Position numbers and translations under genes: made by a program. Source: Taiwanofungus camphoratus (Eukaryota; Basidiomycota; Agaricomycetes; Polyporales; Taiwanofungaceae). Taken from it: DNA of 64,000 nt. A model generated the notes under the pieces. It was not told where the DNA came from. It was given only the letters and a program-made list of their open reading frames with translations, and searched no databases. Positions 59,390 to 64,000 of the stretch are shown here, one piece after another (position 1 is the stretch's first letter; each line of letters starts with the position of its first letter). The stretch lies in contig CP021230.1 in assembly GCA_003999685.1 (NCBI GenBank), positions 992,001 through 1,056,000 on the forward strand, written 5' to 3'.

Positions 59390-59778
59390 TAATGAACCAT
59401 ACTGGGAGGTGTTGATTTGTCTATCGCTACATCTTGTCTCGGCGTACAAGCTGTACGGCCGTCATGTTACAAATAGAGGTCTGTAAGCGCCATCATGTGC
59501 AATACGTATGCTTCCCGTGGTACCGTTGTTCCCCAACTTGAGTATCTTTGAAACCGGTCAGTGAGATTCCCCGCATGTTCTGGCTTCAAGATGTAAATGA
59601 CACTAAATTTCAGTGTACAGAGACATCGTGGCGCGTGCAGTTCAAGGCCGCTTTATTAGTAGCAAATAGGCCAAGAATCTGAGCTTTGACAGTCAGTTAC
59701 AGTCTTGCAGTATCGGTGACTGACCGATGAATACAATTGCCTGAATTGCTAGGCCCGGAAGCCAGAAAGGACCAAGGA

Positions 59779-61559
59779 ATGCATAACTGTCTTAAGATCT
59801 CCGAGATCTTGACTGTGATCATTGAACATGCGTATTCCGACCCAGACTCCAGACCAGTAATTGCAACGCGTACACTGGTGGCGCTAGCGTTGACTTGCAA
59901 GACTTTTCTTGAGCCCGCGCTCGACCGCCTCTGGCACGAGCAACAGACATTGGTGCCGCTCGTCAAGACTCTACCCGTGGACGCATGGTCGGAAGTTGAA
60001 GGAGATATTGTGGCGCAGGAGAGGAAGATGGACAGAGGAGAACTGATACGGGAGAAGACAATGCAGAGAGTTGTGGTAGGTCCTGCTGTGTTCGCATCGG
60101 AACCATACTGATTTTTAACTCACAGAGCATTACGCGGACACTTGTTCCTCAAGATTGGTCACGATTTGACATGTATGCAAGTCGTGTCAAAAGCCTTGGC
60201 TTTGAAACGCGTAAGATCAGGGTCAACCGGCGTACTCACACCTTTGATGAGGGAGTATACGACCACCTGATTCGCGACCGGGAGGCCGCGCTGCTCCTGC
60301 CCAACGTGCATCGACTGATGTGGACGACGAGCGATATTGACGCGAATGTTTTGTCTTACGCACAACTGTTCATCGGGCCGTGTCTAAAGAGCCTTTGCCT
60401 GCACTTTTTCAACGATCTCCCACAAGACTCATATTCTATGGTGGCGTCCCTGGAGAAAATCTGTCCATCTTCATCGTTGGACGATTTCGAGATGCTTAGC
60501 GTTCCTTTCAAGAGGCGCTCCCATCTTCTGACGCAGTTGTTACACGCACCGAACTCAATATCATTCCGCCGATTCTGGGTATTTGGGCTTTCCAAAGATG
60601 ACATCGTTCGCCTGGCGTCCTTGCCAAGGCTACGTGCAGTCAAACTTGGCATGAAGCACATCTACGATGACAATTTCCAGTTTCTTGCCAAAGCTTGCAT
60701 CCATCCCATGTTTCCGTCATTGCAGGTCCTTGAGATCAATGTAGATTCCATAACAGCATGTGGTGCCTTACTCAAAGTCATGAAAAGTTGCTCCTTGAGG
60801 CACCTAACTGTTTGTAGCACCCGTTTGGAATCACCTGAAGTCCTCCACGAATTTTTGACCAATTTGTATACGCACTGCTCACAAGAGTCGTTACAGGGGA
60901 TCAGGATAATTGATGTTCCAGGAGACCATGTTCCGCGGGGTGACCTTGGCATAAACGGATATGCACTGGATCCGCTCTTTGCATTCAGAAATCTGCGATC
61001 GGTATACTTCGATTGCTGGTGCGGCCATGAACTGGATAATGCAACACTAGTCAAGCTGGCGTCTTCCTGGCCTTTATTGGAGGTTTTCAGCATGGGTGTC
61101 AATCATGGCTGGTCCCAGATATCGGGCTGGACTTTTGCGGGTGTCGCTCAGTTGTTGAGGCTCTGTCCTAATCTGCGGTCTCTCGGAATGGCAATTGATG
61201 TATCACAAGACGATCTCAGGATGGCCAGTGCTGCCGACGATCATATTTGTAGCAAAAGAATCACAATGCTCGATGTTGGCGACTCTATGATTGGCGATGT
61301 TACTGTGACAGCAAGATCCTTCGCTTATTTGTTTCCCAATCTGCGAGAGATATGGGCACGGAGACCATTGTGGCATGAATCATTCAAGGAAGGTTACGGC
61401 CACAAGGACGTCGCCAAAACCTTTTGGGAAGACGTGCAGAAACAGGTTCGTGTTTATGCAGATGCTGCTGTAGAGCTAACGTCAGGTATGTGTAACCCAC
61501 CGATATTCTTACTTGAACTGATGACCATTCCACTGTACTCAAGATGTAACATGACTTGA
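59779..61559 (+). CDS. F-box / leucine-rich repeat protein
   Basis: Two exons (59779-60075 and 60126-61559) give 576 residues; an in-frame ATG 42 bases upstream (59737) is possible, but the chosen one matches the relative's MHRCL start. The F-box occupies ~1-45 (KISEILTVIIEHAY, ALALTCKTFLEPALDRLW). The remainder has irregular leucine-rich units (LPRLRAVKLGM, FPSLQVLEINVDS, FRNLRSVYFDC, CPNLRSLGMAID, FPNLREIWARR). Typical Agaricomycete F-box proteins have this length and layout. It would serve as a substrate adaptor of an SCF ubiquitin ligase. It keeps the Trp (SSWPLLE) that is a stop in the two arm copies. The last ~30 residues may be altered by an unrecognised 3' intron. Confidence 0.87.
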
Positions 61560-61713
61560 AGCCTCATATTTGCCACGCATACCCGCAATACTCTAGACTT
61601 TTTATATACATCTTCTATTATCCAAAGAACAAAATGATCGTATATTACCTCAATGGAATACTGATATACGCGGATCATAGCCGCGGATAGAACAATGGAC
61701 TGTGGTAGTGACT

Positions 61714-61948
61714 CTCTGTAAAAAAGGATAGTCAACCGTAGTCCCCAAATTGCGCCAGGTGACTATTATGGTGACTGAATCAGGGAGCATAGTCATGCAT
61801 TAGTTGCTTGAATCGACTACACCTTGACTGATGCATGACTATTCTCTCCAAATTTGGGCGGCGGCATTCAAGAAAAATGACTAGCTAGTCCATTGGCGCA
61901 ATTTGGGGACTAGTTTTGTGACTAGGTTGACTATCCTTTTTTACAGAG
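61714..61948. mobile_element. 235-bp MITE with 7-8-bp target duplication
   Basis: The ends are CTCTGTAAAAAAGGATAG and its reverse complement. Inverted similarity continues inward through GTAGTCCCCAAATTGCGCCA-type sequence. AGTGACT flanks both sides (61707-61713, 61949-61955), readable as eight bases if one terminal C is shared. Size, ends and duplication suggest a non-autonomous hAT-like element. It sits in the 3' flank of the F-box gene. Confidence 0.8.
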
Positions 61949-62262
61949 AGTGACTCCTGACGATGAACATAGTTTGTACATACAAGTACATATCCCAATT
62001 TTGATTCGTTAGCCAAGACAAATCGCAACCGCTACCGTAGAGGGTTCTGTGGTGCCTTCCTCATAGCAGTCTCAAGAGTCAACGATGTCGGAAAAGGCGG
62101 GCAACAAAAACTATCATCATTTGAACATTCTCCTATACAGCGTATCTCATGCCAGATGAATGGCACATTCATCTATTGTGCCAGTAACGAAGGTTGTTGA
62201 AAACCAACGTGCCAAAGGTCCTCTCCGTTTCATCTACCAAATCCGGGTCTCGAGCAGGAGAT

Positions 62263-62368
62263 CGCTGCTGCCCTCGAGGCCGATGCAGGCCTTCAAGAAC
62301 GCCTCCAGTGCGTTGCGCTGCCTGTTGAGACTGTTGACGACGTCGGTACCTATGAGAAGGCAGATTAG
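62263..62368 (+). pseudogene. Possible terminal exon or relic converging on INO1
   Basis: A GAGCAG acceptor is followed by an open stretch reading EIAAALEADAGLQERL and ending [11 protein letters not shown] before TAG. Its base composition and residue pattern look coding. The stop overlaps the INO1 stop on the other strand by four bases. No convincing upstream exon was found between the MITE and this point, so it may be what remains of a gene whose 5' part was lost. I do not recognise the protein. Confidence 0.35.
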
Positions 62369-64000
62369 CCCGACTCTATAACAAGACTATCGGCGGACAC
62401 ACCAGGCTTCACGAGGGGGGCCTTCAGCATGTAGGAGAGCAGGGAGAGCACCGGGTACAGAGGTGCGAACTTGGCCTGCTGGGCAGACACGTCACGGTAC
62501 TTGACACGGGTGAGCAGCTCAGTGAGGATGGTCAGGTCAAGAATGAGAGGCGTGGCCAGGAGCGAATCCTGTGCAACACGACCGCGTCAATAAAGGTCTA
62601 CGAAACTCATCACAGGCACGTACTTCGCATTCGTTGAAAATGTTGATGGTCGAGCGGCCGCCACAGAAGATCTCCGAGTAGTACTCGTCGATCGCCCTTT
62701 TCGAGTCCCCGACCGCAGGTACATACTTGATCACAACAATGTGATCCGGGTGCTCGCCCTTCGCTGCCTTCGTGCCCTTCACAGCGCCCTCCTCGGGACG
62801 CTTGAACAGGAGCGCGTTCGCGTTCACCATGTCGTCCACCACACTGCTCTTGCTGATCTCCTTGCTCTTGAACTGCGGCTCCGCGGACAGGTTGTGCCCG
62901 TCGTTGTTCCCGAGGTGATTGTACGACGCGATCGACAGCGGCTTGATGCCCGCGTTCACAAGGAACTCCGCAAACACCGACTTGAGCTTCGTCTGCCCAG
63001 ACTTGAGGTCGTCACCTCCAATGAACGACTTGGTGCGCTCCGCGAGTTCGATGACACCAGGGACAAACGTGTTCTGCGGGGCGCCGTTGACGAAGGGCTC
63101 ACCCTCGAGGATAGCTGCGACAGCATATAGCGTAGAAGGGGACACTTCAGAGTGCGAGGCCTTGATCGACGCAAGGAGGTTGTCCGCGGTGTCGTTCACG
63201 CCGGGAATGATGTCGCTGTAGCGCTCCGTATTCGCCGTCCAGAACACCACAACGCGATCCAGGCTGTGCGCCGCCTTGAACCGCCGAATGTCTGCCCGCA
63301 GATGCTCCAGGTGGGCCTGCTTGTCAGCACCAGGAACGACATTGTCTGCTCGTGCCTCCTGGTTCGCCGCAATGAAATCAGGATAATAGATTGACGGGAG
63401 CGGTTTCCCAAGAGCGGCCATGTGCGGCGCAACCTGGCGCTGCAGGTCCCAGTCCAGGACCTGCGCACGCTTCATCGCCTCGTCCATCGGCAGGCCAGAG
63501 ATGTCCCATCCGCCCAGCACCAGGTCGTTCGGGTGTACCATCGGCAGGACGTCCGAGACGGGAACATGGACATCCTTGCCCGTCGCTGGTTCCGTACCGA
63601 GGCGCACAGTAGAAGCGCGCAGGAGCGACCCGATGTAGTTGGGCCGTTGGACACCGGACTTCGTGTGCCAAATGATATTGTGGCGGTTCGCCAGAATGGT
63701 CGCGGATAAGGTCGTACCGTTGTTCCCACCCCAACCGACCATCATGAGCCTAAATAACATTACACGATCAGTAAAAAATCACACATATACCACATCGAGC
63801 GCCAGGGAATGAACTGCAGACTAAAGCATTGTAGATATAGGCTACTACACCAGTACAATAGCGATGGTTTCGAGCCCAATAATGTCACGCTCAGAAACAT
63901 TCTATAGACTTACCCAGTCTTCGACACCTGCCGGGCAGTCTGGAACTCATATTGCTTGACGGTCGGAGTAACCGTATACTGGCCGTCCTTGACAGCGACA
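62365..64000 (-). CDS. INO1: Inositol-3-phosphate synthase, N-terminus beyond window
   Basis: Three exons are visible (right edge-63914, 63750-62634, 62568-62365); the first continues past the window. The enzyme converts glucose 6-phosphate to 1L-myo-inositol 1-phosphate with NAD, the committed step to inositol and phosphatidylinositol, in the cytosol. Diagnostic motifs: [10 protein letters not shown] (NAD binding), [71 protein letters not shown] and [16 protein letters not shown]. No lesion is visible in ~430 residues. Fungal INO1 genes are often repressed by inositol through bHLH factors, but the promoter is outside the window. Confidence 0.96.

Larger units (their letters stand above)
56633..59698. 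repeat. Right arm of large inverted duplication
   Basis: Mirror of 1-3067. The inner edge starts with ATGGTCCGTGCGCA and a TATATATA stretch; identity becomes very high from about 56675. It carries the F-box pseudogene (57360-58604), a MITE (59288-59389) and ~680 bp with no recognised gene. The match is still perfect at 59698, the mirror of window position 1, so the true outer edge may lie further right. Confidence 0.97.

Noticed and set aside
62741-63709. Several long plus-strand frames opposite INO1
   Set aside because: Shadows caused by strong codon bias of INO1.
1-64000. CRISPR arrays, operons, bacterial-type systems
   Set aside because: The DNA is eukaryotic; no spaced short repeats of that kind exist and the genes have spliceosomal introns.

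Overview
The window is nuclear DNA of a filamentous basidiomycete, most likely an Agaricomycete. Nearly every gene carries several short GT-AG introns of about 45-100 nt. The gene families fit this group (F-box proteins, Tos1-like wall proteins, an RlpA-like secreted protein, a sushi/Tf1-like chromovirus), and old repeats are stripped of CpG. The species cannot be named from the sequence alone. Gene models were built by hand; coding lengths sum to multiples of three for every complete model.

Layout. Positions 1-3067 and 56633-59698 are near-identical inverted arms, and the left arm continues beyond the window edge. Each arm carries the same F-box pseudogene and a small MITE. Just inside the arms sit two mirror-image Tos1-like genes (4717-6096 + and 53921-55281 -) with identical exon sizes, so the symmetry reaches beyond the near-identical arms. 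Between them, left to right: a C2H2 zinc-finger gene, two tandem paralogues of an unrecognised proline/serine-rich family, CMC4, a doubtful small gene, a NAPE-PLD-like metallo-hydrolase, a 14.8-kb nest of transposons (19025-33785), an F-box/beta-rich protein, a 2,247-residue PH-RasGEF-PH-RhoGAP protein, an SDR-like membrane protein, a secreted RlpA-like double-psi barrel protein and the chaperonin subunit CCT8. Beyond the right arm lie an intact F-box/LRR gene, a 235-bp MITE and the 3' part of inositol-3-phosphate synthase (INO1), which runs off the window.

The transposon nest can be read as a series of insertions. A CpG-free TIR transposon was split by a reverse-oriented LTR element (target duplication CTTTT). 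That LTR was hit by an 841-bp TIR element (TA) and a 543-bp solo LTR (CAAAG). A Ty3/Gypsy chromovirus with a self-priming primer-binding site, a plausible -1 frameshift site at the gag stop and a chromodomain lies inside; its 5' LTR was in turn hit by a 979-bp solo LTR. The chromovirus is dead: two in-frame TGA codons and a catalytic Asp-to-Asn change in integrase, all explicable as CpG transitions.

Most genes are unrelated housekeeping or cell-surface functions and do not form one pathway. Wall and surface roles recur (two Tos1-like proteins, the RlpA-like protein), and F-box genes occur at four places, three of them closely related. No obvious new defence or biosynthetic system was found. 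The most unusual items are the layered inverted duplication, the CpG-free transposon, the unrecognised tandem gene family and a possible short alternative product of the RhoGAP locus.
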